A DNA stretch of 33,096 bases, taken from a virus. Within the stretch, counting starts at the first letter, position 1; each line of letters opens with the position of its first letter. The stretch lies in IMG/VR virus record IMGVR_UViG_3300037963_001011, positions 1 to 33,096 of that record; one strand, given 5' to 3'. A program made the position numbers and the translations under genes. Positions 21,001 through 31,300 of the stretch are shown here, one piece after another. Under the pieces are notes generated by a model that was not told where the DNA came from, did not search any database, and was given only the letters and a program-made list of their open reading frames with translations.

Positions 21001-23257
21001 ACAAGAATGGACAAGAGATGCTTTTACATACCGAATTACTAAACAAGGGGATACAGAACTTATACAAGATTTCTTAGGTGCTGTACCTAGAGAAGGTGGA
21101 CAGATATCACAATTTACATTAAGAGGTATGGTTAACCCTGTAACAAAAAAAGATAGAATTATATATCTAGGTGAAGGTGAATCACAAGAAGCGTATAGAT
21201 TATTTACACAATGGTTAGGTACTAAGAAAATACCTAATAGACCACCTACTGTAAAGATACAAAGATTTGATGTATCACACGAATGGGGTCAATCATTAGA
21301 TACTGCAACTGAACGTTTGTTTGATATATTTATGTCAAGACCTACTAACCAACTATCACGTTCACCTGCCTTTAGACAATTTTATTGGGATGAAATAGCA
21401 GATATGCTACCACACATGGATGCAGCATTGCGTGACCAAGTAGTGCGTACTGCATATAAATCTAATGTAATGAAAGGTAGCTTAGGTAGAAAGATTAAGA
21501 AAGCTGTAGAAGAACAAAAGACAGGTAATTATAAAGCTACATTACTAGATAAAGATATTGTAGATGTAGACAATATGGCTAAAGCACAAGCATTAACTAA
21601 AACACAACATCTTTTGTATGACTTAAACAGAAGGCACGTTACTTCTGAAATACTAAGAAACGTTATACCATTCGCAGAAGTATATATTGAAGTATTAGGA
21701 ACATGGAAAAGATTATTAGCCGCTAATCCTGCATTACCTAGATATGCACAGATGGGTATAGACGGTGCAAAGAAAAAAGGTTTTATTTATACAGACCCAC
21801 AGACAGGTGAAGAGTTTTATAATTTTTCACAGTTTGGAGATAGATTACTTACTAAATGGTCATTAGGTAGTACAGATGAACAAGTAGGTGATGTGCAAGC
21901 TAGAATACAAACCCCTTCTAGACTACAAGGTTTGAACATGATTACAGGTGGTATTGGATTAGGCTTAGGTCCATTAGCTACAGTACCTATTAACTATATG
22001 TTGCCACCCGGTGATTTAGAACCACAAGTAGAAAGAATAATATTTCCTTTTGGTAGACCTGATGAAATAACAGACCAATTCTTACCGGGTTGGGTTAGAA
22101 AGATACAATCTATATTTAGTGATGACCCTCAGAAAAGAAAACTATATGAAGACACAATGATAGATGTTATGAAAGTACATTTAGATACAGGATTGTATGA
22201 TGATTCTACACCTGAACTACAAGCTAAATCACTTGATAGAATAAAGAAAGGTGCTACTAATATCGTACTTTATAGAGCTGTTACACAAGGTGTACTACCT
22301 ACACAAGCTTTTGTTAAGTATGAATACAAAACTTCTGTACCGGGTGCTGCACTACATCTTACACCTGATGAGATAGAAGAAAATCCACAATGGTTTGAAA
22401 CTGCATTGTTTAGTGACGCATACTATAGGGCATTAGCTAGATTTGATGGAGATGAACTTAGAGCTACTGATTGGTTTATTAAACAATTTGGATTTGACCC
22501 TGTAGCTTTAACTACTTCTAAATCTAGAGAATTAACACCTACATCATACACAGAAGAAGGAACATTCTTTGCTGCTGCTAATCCTGAGTTATTTGAACGC
22601 CACCCAAATGTAGCGTATTGGTTATTTCCCGATGCACCTACAGATGAATTTTATTTAACTGCTTATACAAATACTTTTATTACAGGTGCAAGGAAAGCTA
22701 GAAACTTAGATGAATGGTATGAAGATGGATACAAGACAGCACTATTTAATTTAGGAAAAGAAAATTTAAGGCGTAATTTGTATGAAAATCCAAACATGGC
22801 ACTAGATAGCCAAGCTAGAGATAACCTGTATAAAATGGGCTTAATAGAGCTAGCAGACGTATATGACATCAAAGAGTATCCATCTATAAGTGCTGTGCCT
22901 GTTGATTCTCAAATGGATGAATTGAAGCGTATGTTAACAGAAGAAGCAGATACTGTAGTTAAATTACCTGACGGACGTAGCATGAAAGTAAAAGATTTAC
23001 CTGTTGTAAATGCTATCAATGCATACTTGCAACAAAGAGAACTAATGTTAGGTGGATTACGTTATAGAACAGGTGATGTAACTGCTACACTAAGTAGAAG
23101 TGATGCAGAGTCTGAACGTGCTTTATTACAAGAAGTAGCTGATAAACTTATAAAGATTGCACCTGACTTTTACTTTTGGTTTTATAATGTTGGTGTGCGA
23201 GAATTTAGAGATGCTGATACAATGGACTTACCATTATTTGACGGATTTGAATTATGA
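18092..23257 (+). CDS. Very large virion-type protein, 1721 aa
   Basis: The ATG shares a base with the upstream stop (TAATG), and the frame runs 1721 codons without interruption. The protein is mainly helical and moderately charged, with no enzymatic motif I can name. Recognisable phage-type blocks include LVLLRPAWTARVVGEEQLRMA (near 740, quoted in part), INYMLPPGDLEP and IIFPFGRPDEI (around 1300), patterns I associate with large unannotated structural proteins of marine phages and actinophages. Its place after portal and scaffold-like genes and before a lysozyme-like gene fits an internal or ejection protein that enters the cell with the DNA. The next gene starts at ATGA within its stop. Confidence 0.75.
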   Translation: MALFYHLPHWMENKAAKQAEAKNQKRKAFRNYVAQNPQFTRTLQENSVAFGFLPTDTIVGASLYGLDPSRPEWDAIVDKWLQNEAEEQNKFKEAGKSALRLAFTGLQSMADSIDKTYKANAMALMDRGMKPWNILAWGAMSTMDPTYADDVMNYYRQQPDTPFVQAINKMKNGERVNLGDGILGESTRAEDTEIYQEMVGMGADPAIVSQRLQEELGEPITQNYREEVANFGSYTTNNGTVPLSIGRNIAVELFEPDDWQFNLMSTIFDGAWRLGTDPALWAGSGYAKLAKSVKAAPSVYTKGVIENTEALTAARSAGLVDTMYRRLINKPALNDYFRKSESGYRIAEYLANAKTHSEIQALLKYQGTAALYGAIKKADTPEAVIDLLVPHMGTAIKHRLDATSLLSRAVPTRVAGGLYSAAKGKGFQYGFDVGSATAVKSLGADGTGLGQMLAAAFPVDKLEVRNLDRTYKQMAEWMKFAQVSARKQDEVLDMISEMAGRQAVTDDINFVDSFNTLVDLWNNPAGTGVLNEITDSLKSAGIPDSVLKGVEQWWASVDETRKYFVTLGQKEGIGINTGQIIPGQKFKSLKVNGEEIFISQPTAQLISEYVSEGFIPMPDIRTFIKLVGPMRTFVGKILTLGLADTASVQKFMTKPLARAINLGVKRELDDVAHGSLTGLEAIEDLFYRGFVAKATRVSKRGEFIDDAIQLQEAAFTRFSSGVMQRLWKPLVLLRPAWTARVVGEEQLRMASANLDSVFYHPMSWFGWVLGRTPAERSKLLKTVTRIKGDEEEAVVAFAKFKDRFGKGMYDITGNITSHHYDHIASMSVGHGGWLGVDPERSRYWKYLNRPTGPDIEGFDKGWARGLFILEKDPLVKALAQFHRPGMTQVSIDEIVESFLNGDLRYIREAFAGNVDDAFVNSKKIILESDQKAREYVESVYARIHYETGGAYEVVNKTTGRVYGMGDEINPQEWTRDAFTYRITKQGDTELIQDFLGAVPREGGQISQFTLRGMVNPVTKKDRIIYLGEGESQEAYRLFTQWLGTKKIPNRPPTVKIQRFDVSHEWGQSLDTATERLFDIFMSRPTNQLSRSPAFRQFYWDEIADMLPHMDAALRDQVVRTAYKSNVMKGSLGRKIKKAVEEQKTGNYKATLLDKDIVDVDNMAKAQALTKTQHLLYDLNRRHVTSEILRNVIPFAEVYIEVLGTWKRLLAANPALPRYAQMGIDGAKKKGFIYTDPQTGEEFYNFSQFGDRLLTKWSLGSTDEQVGDVQARIQTPSRLQGLNMITGGIGLGLGPLATVPINYMLPPGDLEPQVERIIFPFGRPDEITDQFLPGWVRKIQSIFSDDPQKRKLYEDTMIDVMKVHLDTGLYDDSTPELQAKSLDRIKKGATNIVLYRAVTQGVLPTQAFVKYEYKTSVPGAALHLTPDEIEENPQWFETALFSDAYYRALARFDGDELRATDWFIKQFGFDPVALTTSKSRELTPTSYTEEGTFFAAANPELFERHPNVAYWLFPDAPTDEFYLTAYTNTFITGARKARNLDEWYEDGYKTALFNLGKENLRRNLYENPNMALDSQARDNLYKMGLIELADVYDIKEYPSISAVPVDSQMDELKRMLTEEADTVVKLPDGRSMKVKDLPVVNAINAYLQQRELMLGGLRYRTGDVTATLSRSDAESERALLQEVADKLIKIAPDFYFWFYNVGVREFRDADTMDLPLFDGFEL

Positions 23258-24621
23258 CAGTACAAGAAGCTTATAACAAAATATTACCTTTACTTGAATA
23301 TTATATTGTTACTGATTTGTTTACAGAGTATGGTATGAAAGAACAATCATTTGGCAATGAAGGTATGATTGATAATCAAATATTACAGATATTAGAATCT
23401 ATGCCTTATGAACTTTCACAAGCAGAAAGAAGTGAATTAGAAAGCATGCTTAAAGAAGAAGGTATGCTTTTGTTTAATTATTATGACAACAATATAAATG
23501 CTTTAACAACACGCAAAGAAAAATTAGATATAGCTTTACCTACATTAGTTGAAGACGCACCTGAATTATGGCGTGACGTACTAGACCAAAGCAGAATGAC
23601 AGATGCAGAAAGAGAGTATGAAGAATTTATACAATCTCAATCAGCAATAAGTGGTTTACTAGGTGATGAACTTACACAACAACAAATGGAAATTGCAATT
23701 GGCAATTTAATGGCAGGGGATTTTTATGGATTAATGGGTAATCCTACTATAGGTAGACGACAATTTGGAAGTGGTACTATTCCTGTATTTCAAATAGGTA
23801 TAGAAACTAATTTGTATGCAGACCCACACATAACACAAAGTGGTATGACATGGTTACAAGATGTACAGATTGGATTAGTAGAATTAGGTTTGTTAGGAGA
23901 TTATTATGGAGACCAAGATAGAACTATATTTACTCCTAATCAATTAGATGAACCAACAAAAAGAGCTATACAGGACGCTATGGGTATATTAAACAGAAGT
24001 GGTCAATATCTTCCTGATAGTGAAACATTACTTAATGATTTTAAAGAAGCAGGATTAAATACTGCAGGATTAGAAGCTGTATTACAATCAGGAGAAGCAG
24101 GTCAGATTGCACAATTTTTTGGTAGTGTAGCTGCAAGTCCTGAGATGAAAAGTATATTCCACAATTACTTTATGACAGGTATTAATAACATGATTAATGA
24201 TAAAAAGAAATTAGGTGGAGATATGCAAGTTATTGTTACACCTTCTTTTGAAGCAAGAGTAGCAGATGCTAAATCACAATGGGCTAGTATTACAGGCGGT
24301 ATGATGAACCCTTATCTAGCTGCAGTTGCTGCGAGTGAAATAGATAAAATATATAGAGATGTACAAATGAGTGAAGGTAAATACATGGGTCCATACGGTG
24401 CTGCTATGAGTGTATATAAAAAAGCACAACAAGATAGAATTGCAGGTAATGCACCTTCAAGCACTACTAAACCTTTCTCTGACCCACTAGATATTATAGA
24501 AAACAAAATACAAGAAACAATAATGAAGATGGCAGTAGAAGACAATGCCGCATTTGCAGCAGGAGATACGCAAAAAAATTATGGCACAAATCTATGGGCT
24601 TTGCTTAGTAGTTTGGGTTAG
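23254..24621 (+). CDS. Hypothetical virion-type protein, 455 aa
   Basis: The ATG overlaps the stop of the 1721-residue gene (ATGA). The protein is acidic at first (LESMLKEEGMLLFNYYDNN). It has a middle with repeated Gly/Asp turns (GLMGNPTIGRRQFGSG), a short unit resembling a peptidoglycan-binding or structural repeat (TWLQDVQIGLVELGLLGDYYG, quoted in part, followed by TPNQLDEPTKRAIQ), and a long helical C-terminus. The WLQ...LGLLG...D...TxxAIQDAM pattern is suggestive of a PG_binding_1-like repeat, but I would not call it without a search. Context suggests another internal or tail-base protein. Confidence 0.6.
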   Translation: MTVQEAYNKILPLLEYYIVTDLFTEYGMKEQSFGNEGMIDNQILQILESMPYELSQAERSELESMLKEEGMLLFNYYDNNINALTTRKEKLDIALPTLVEDAPELWRDVLDQSRMTDAEREYEEFIQSQSAISGLLGDELTQQQMEIAIGNLMAGDFYGLMGNPTIGRRQFGSGTIPVFQIGIETNLYADPHITQSGMTWLQDVQIGLVELGLLGDYYGDQDRTIFTPNQLDEPTKRAIQDAMGILNRSGQYLPDSETLLNDFKEAGLNTAGLEAVLQSGEAGQIAQFFGSVAASPEMKSIFHNYFMTGINNMINDKKKLGGDMQVIVTPSFEARVADAKSQWASITGGMMNPYLAAVAASEIDKIYRDVQMSEGKYMGPYGAAMSVYKKAQQDRIAGNAPSSTTKPFSDPLDIIENKIQETIMKMAVEDNAAFAAGDTQKNYGTNLWALLSSLG

Positions 24622-24622
24622 C

Positions 24623-25366
24623 ATGTCTTACAACTTCCATCACGATAATGTAATACCACATACAGAACCTGAAAAAGTTTATGAAGCTATATTAGAAATT
24701 ATTAAAGACTCAGCTTATGGTGGTGCTACATACGAAGAAGCATGGAATATGTTTGGTGCTATGGCGTGGGAATCATTTGCTGACGCAGATGGTATAGGTA
24801 GTGAAGGTTGGAACAAAGCAGCGTTTAATCCTAAAGCACATACATATGATGATGATGGTTTATTAGCTGTTGGTGTATTCCAAGTTAATGTAAATCATTT
24901 TCCTGACATGATAATGCGTAGCATGATTGATACAGGATATACAGATGAATTTAGTTTTAGTCCTACAGTTTTTACTGTGAAAAAAAATAATTGGAAAGCA
25001 GATGACCCTGATTTAGAAAGAAAGAAACAATTATTTGAAGCTGCAAGATTATGGTTAAAAATGCCTGAGAATGAATATGCTATATTGCAATGGGCATCAG
25101 ACCCAAATACATTTGACGCACAAGTTAAGATTGCTAAAGAAGCATTTAATGATAGAGAAAAAGCAGGTGTATTTGGTGGTGAAGCTTGGGATAGTTATAA
25201 GTATGGTCATATAGATAAAGGTCATAACGTAATAGAAAAAGAATATGGCTTTACTAGATTAGACCAACCATGGCTACACGGTGTAGCGACAGACACATTT
25301 GATATAGATAACACTACTGAAGTAAAAGAGAAATCAATACTAGATGGGATATACAATAAGTTCTAA
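24623..25366 (+). CDS. Lysozyme-like (transglycosylase-type) protein, 247 aa
   Basis: I choose ATG 24623, just after the previous stop; the frame is open further upstream but only through the neighbour's coding sequence. Residues 45-89 show a lysozyme-fold pattern: AMAWESF, with Glu50 as candidate catalytic acid; then NKAAFNPKAH; then GLLAVGVFQVN, the usual GxxxVGxFQxN block. The C-terminal half is helical, with LKMPENEYAILQWASDP, similar to the helical half of such domains. Within a run of large virion genes it would be the enzyme that opens the cell wall during DNA entry, as in T7-type ejection proteins. Key residues fit but the match is distant. Confidence 0.5.
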   Translation: MSYNFHHDNVIPHTEPEKVYEAILEIIKDSAYGGATYEEAWNMFGAMAWESFADADGIGSEGWNKAAFNPKAHTYDDDGLLAVGVFQVNVNHFPDMIMRSMIDTGYTDEFSFSPTVFTVKKNNWKADDPDLERKKQLFEAARLWLKMPENEYAILQWASDPNTFDAQVKIAKEAFNDREKAGVFGGEAWDSYKYGHIDKGHNVIEKEYGFTRLDQPWLHGVATDTFDIDNTTEVKEKSILDGIYNKF

Positions 25367-28300
25367 TGAATGAAAAAGAATTAAGAGATATATTAGAAAA
25401 GTTTTTTAATCACACATTAGGTGTGTCATATAAAAATCCTATGATGGTTTACGATACTAATTCGTTGTTATCAGTTGTAGGTAAAACAGTAGGTATTCCT
25501 AATGCACAACTTAAAACATTAAAGTTAATTATTGAGAAAGCACAAAAGACAGGCAGAATAAACGATAAGCTTGTTAAAGGTTTATACAAATCAATAGTAG
25601 AAACAGGTGGAGATTTGCAGTTATCTGCATTGATATTAGATAAATCTAAACCTACAGCAGAAAGATTATCTAGAATACTAGAACTTGTTTATGCACCTAG
25701 CTACAAAGGTTTGCATAGAAACATGGTAACTAATGGTCCTGCTACTAATTATGATTTAAATCAAACATTACAAGACTTAGACGTAACAGGTAGAACAAGA
25801 CGTATGCCTGATGGTCCTACAGGTTTTGTACCTGCTTATACAAACTTATTAGCAGCTATTGCGGCAATAGAAAAAGGGTTTATAGCTGCAGTACCATATC
25901 GTAAAGTTACAAATAACATAGGTGAAAAAGTAATTATAAACGAATCACAATCAGATTTATTTATTAAAAGTGCTGAAGCAGCAGCAGATTTTTATGATAT
26001 TAAAAAAGTAAATCCTAAAGGTGAAGTAGATAAATTTGAAATGACATTAGATAGATACAACGACATTACAAGAATATTAGAAGTTGTATTAGCTGATGCA
26101 GAACTAATAAAAAAATATGCATGGCAAGATTTATTAGACCCTGAAGTATTAGCAAAGCTTAATAATGAATTACAAGATGAAATAAATAAAATGAAAGCTG
26201 AAGTAAATAATAAACCTGTATTAGATGCTAAAGGTCAAGGAATGATTAATGCATTAAAAGAATGGAAAGCTACACAACCTGATTCATGGTTCGGAAATAA
26301 TCCTATAATAATTAATTCAGGGCAAATGGGTGTAGAAGAAGCAGCCTTAGAAAGACATAAGAAAAGCGGTTTAGATACAGGAGGTACTGCACCTGCAGGA
26401 TTTATTGCTAACCCTGTGAGTAATCCAAAAGTATTTCCACAAAAAGGAAAAGAATATGGTTTAAAACCTTTATATACATTAGATAAAAGTCCTGATGGTG
26501 TAACACCTATAGGTAACAAGATTGATTACAGATATCCTGATTCGTCATATGCATATGGATATATAATGGAAAATGCTAGTGATGATTTTAAAAATCATAT
26601 TAACAAATTAGCTGCTATGGGATTTGATGATGTAGCTTTAAAACTTGCTGAGTCTTTTATATATGAAAAACCTAGATTGAAAGAAGAAGGATTTGACAGA
26701 GGTTGGTCTATGAAAAAAGGAAAGCAAGCAGAGTTTGCTTTATCTAAACAAATAAACGTAGACGCAGCAGATTTAAATGTAATTATTATTAATAGTAAAA
26801 ACCCTGACGAAGTGTCACTTAAAACTGCTATGTATTCTTTGTATGGTGAATATAAATTACCTGCAAATTTATTAGGATTTTATTCAGAAAATCGTGATTA
26901 TGTTATCAAAAGTTATGCACCTGCAAATTTAGATTGGCGTGATGTTGCTGATGCGTTAAGAAAAAAATCTACTTCACAAAGACCTGATACCTATTGGGAA
27001 GCAGCAGCAAAAGAAAAGATAAAAGAAATAGCAAGAACTGTGTCAGATAAAGATTTATTTGTAAACACTTATACATTACAAGGTCAAGATGCAAAGAAAA
27101 ATACTTACGTTATTGATTTACAAAATTTTAAACACAATACATTAGCAGGAGCGTTAGAAGAATTTCAAGCAGAGTTACTTGGAAGAGGTATGGTGTTACA
27201 AAACATTAATGGTGTGCTTACTCTTGTTGATAAAAACACAGGTGCATCTCAACTGTTTGACACAGGTAAAAGTGGATATAAGATACACGTTACAGGTGAT
27301 ACAAGTGTTATTGGTGGATATTATAAAGACTTAACAGATAGAATTGTACAAGCGTTAGTAAGTCCCGAAGCTTATTATGAACAGTTAGCTAAACCACAGA
27401 TAATGAAAGAAAACATGAAAGGTGGTTCTGTACAACCTGATTACACTAAATCTCCTGTTGCTTTAAATGAATACAGCGTTGTTAATAATGAACCTATGGA
27501 AAAGGTTATGACTAAACAAGGAGAAGATGGAAGCTTTGTACCTGATTATAATAATCCAAATGTTGTGTCACAAGTAGATTTAATACGTGATGGTAAACAA
27601 AAAGGGTTTTTAATTAGAGAAGCTGACCTTCTTAAAAAATTAAATGTACCTACAGTAAAAGAAGCTATTAAGATATTAGAAACTAATCCTGAACTAAGAC
27701 TTACAAACTTTGACCAAGGTCAAGAAACTAAAGTAAAAATATCTAATTGGGAAAAATTAGAAGCATATAAGTTTGGTAAGACAGAAAGAATGAAAGATGG
27801 TAATTATAAACTTGTTACACCTAACCAAGGTTATATAGATAAATTTACTGAGTTAGTTGGTAATCCAACTGCTACATTTAAAAAAAGTAAAAAACTAAAT
27901 CCTTTAACAGGCTTGTGGGAAACAGGTAATGAAAAAATATATTTACCTGAAGGACAAATAGAATTTCTTATTAACCAAAGTAAAACACGTTATGATAAAT
28001 TTAAAAATAAAATAGAACCAAAACCATTTTGGTTATTAGAAGTAGGAGAAACAGTTAGTCCTGCTGCTAAAAAAGCAGAAGCTATTAATGAAGCACTACG
28101 TGCAATTGAACAATCACAATTACAATATGCTAGGTATTGGTCATATGGACAAGACCCTAAAGCTATAACACGTATAGGTAAAAATAATTATCCTGCAACA
28201 GTAGAAAATAATTTTTTTGTTAAAGGACCATTAGAACCTTTGTTTGTAGATTTATATCAATTCTTAACTTCATATGAATTTGGACCAAGAGATTTAAGTG

Positions 28301-31300
28301 TTGAAAGATTAATGGCTAACTTATCATCTGACGTATTTATGGCAGAGTCTTTACAAGAAATAGTTAATGCTTTACTTGCAGATGAACTTGGTTTAACTAA
28401 TGCTGTAAAACCTATAGATGCAAAGCAATTAGAAATAGCAAAGAAAAATAATTTCTTAGGTAAATTAACTATGTTTTATAAATTGTTAGGTCATCATAAT
28501 GCTGTTCTAAATGCTATAACACTTAACATTGCACAAGAACTTGCAAGTAGAGGATACGACATGCAAGGAAGCATGGAACAGGTACAACAATTTATGGAAG
28601 AAATAATTAGCTTAGATGATTTAAAAAATAACAAACAGCTAGAACAAATAATGAATCAAACATTAGGACGTCATCAAGAAGTATTAGCAAACAAAATATA
28701 TGAAACAATAAATTCTTTACACATGGCAGAAATAGAAATGCTTACTAAGTATCCCGATATAAAAGATGCGTACAATCAATTAAGAGCTATAGATAAAATA
28801 GAAGGTCAGTTTATGCCACCTTTACCACCTGACGTAGACCCTGAAATATTACAAGGTGCATTAATGGATAGAGATGGTGTAAACCCTAGGTTTCAAAATA
28901 AAAAACCAACTGACAATATGAATTTATTTAATGCAATGATGGATTCATTTCAAGGAATGACAGGTGCAGATGCTGCAGATTTGCTAGAGTTTTATGAAGG
29001 ATTGCAACAAACTTTTGAACAATGGTCTGAGGAATTAACTAAGTATGATAGAAACAGGGATAAATATAAATGGATAAAAGACTTTGCCACAATTGTTAAT
29101 GATATAGAAGGTGCATTTACAGAAGCAGAATCTAAAGGACGTAATCCTAGACAAATGTTTCCACAAGAAGAACAATTTGTTCTTGCAAAAATAGATGAGT
29201 TACAAAAACACTTAGATAAACCGGAAGCAGATGTATTTAAGAAAAGTGTTTTACCGGTAGTTCTTGATGAATTAAAAAGATTAGATAGCAAAACTTATGC
29301 AAAAGCAGACCTTACAGTTGCAGATACATTTTATGTTAATGTACTTTCAGAAGCACTTGGACAAAAGAAAATACATAAACGTCTAGGTATATTTACTGAC
29401 AATGCAATAGATGGATTTGCTGCTTTACAAAGAATTATTTATGATTGGTCAAGTTTTTATTTAGGTGAAAATTATTTACGAATAGATAATTTATTTGGTG
29501 CTGAAGATAGCGTAAATTACATGGGTAATGAAATAGAAAACTTTTCTGATGAATTATATAAATCAAGAATGATTACTGAAGAATTTGCATCATCATTACT
29601 ACCACACATTTTCAAAGATGGATTGGAAAATTTCTTTGCTTCGTCACCTACAGCATTACAAGCGTTAATGATGAATGATACAAATGTTAATCCTGCTGTA
29701 CAAGATAAATTTATTAAAGCATTTGTAGATGAGTATGGTGCAATTGTAATAAATAATGAAGCAATGATTAACAGTATGCAAACAGTTTTACCTTTATTAG
29801 CACAATCGTCATTTGTAGATAACGGTTCATTAAAATTATTGATAGACGAAGTATACAAACTAACAGACAAAGGTAAACCACCAACAGTAGATTTTGATAA
29901 TACTAAAAGTTTGAGAGAATATATAACAGAAGTGTCAGACCAATTGTTATCGGGTGGTCAAATTGAAGGTGTAGAAGCAATGGATATTGTTAAGACTTTA
30001 GAAAAGGTATTTCCACCTGATGACTTTCCTGAACTATATAGAGTTATGACAGATGACCCGTTTGCTTTAAATTACATGTTGTTTGTACTTGAAACAAATC
30101 TTAAAAGATTAGCTGTACGTCCTGAAAATATAGAAAAAATATTTAATACAGAAGTTTCTAAATTAGGAATAGGTGAAGAATTTAATTGGCAAGAGTTTAA
30201 AAACAAGATAGCAAAAGGTAATGTTTTTAAATTATTGACAGGCACAGGAGAAACATTTGATATACAACCTGAACGAGTAAACGAAATTAAAAATGTATCT
30301 AAAAAAAGATTGTCCGATATGGTTTTTGAATATAACAAACTTATGTCAGGCACAGGTGTTCAATTTAAATTAGTGTCTAATATTCCTAATAAGTGGGATA
30401 TAAAAGCACAACAAGGTAAAAACTTTAATCCATTTGTTGTAGCACCTTCTAAAGGAGCAGATGCTTTTTATCATATACAGTTAGTATTAACAGACCCAAC
30501 AAAATCATTTGCTGAAGTTATGACTAAAGAAGTAGCTATGGCTATAACTCATTTACTACAAGTAGAACAACCTACTAACTTTGTAAACAATACAGGATTA
30601 GCAGGTAACTATAGCAATAGTCTTTTACGTAACGGGTTTTTAAATTCATATTTATATGCAGATACTTTAGGTGAAGAAATAGGTATGGAAGCTCTTATGA
30701 AAGAATTAGAGCTTGAAATAGAATCTACTAAAGTTTTATTTCAAAAAATTAAAAAAGACACATTAAAGAACGCAGCTCCTGAAGATGTTAAGAAATTAGA
30801 AATTACATTTGACTATCTAGAAAGTGGTTTAGATGAAGCATACAAGTTAGCTAATGCTAGGGCAATAATGTACGGTAGGCAATTCGTTGCAGAAAAAGGA
30901 ACTAAAACTTTTTATGGATTAGATGATGCAGGTGCTTTTCCATTAGCTAAATTAAAAATACCAAAAGAATATATCTTAGGGGGTGCAACAAATGTGACTA
31001 ACTCTACATTGTTTACTAACTTTATTGCACCTATTCTTCTTAGAAATAAATCACTAGACATAGAAGATATGAAACAAGTACAAGATGTATTAAGCAAGAA
31101 AGGTGTCAATTTTGAAATAGCACAATACGTTGATGTGTTGCTAGATTTAACAGAACCAAAGCTTGGTAGAAAAACATTAGATAATGGATTGCAATTAGCT
31201 GATGAAATATACAATACAATATTTTTTGACAAAGAAAATGGGCTTATGAAACCTGCAGAAGTTACAAGCAAAGAGTTTAAAATATTACAAAATATAGATA

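Noticed and set aside
24545-24622. Longer start for the lysozyme-like gene, giving a signal-peptide-like N-terminus
   Set aside because: The extra residues are read from inside the neighbour's coding sequence in another frame with no SD; ATG 24623 right after the stop is simpler.
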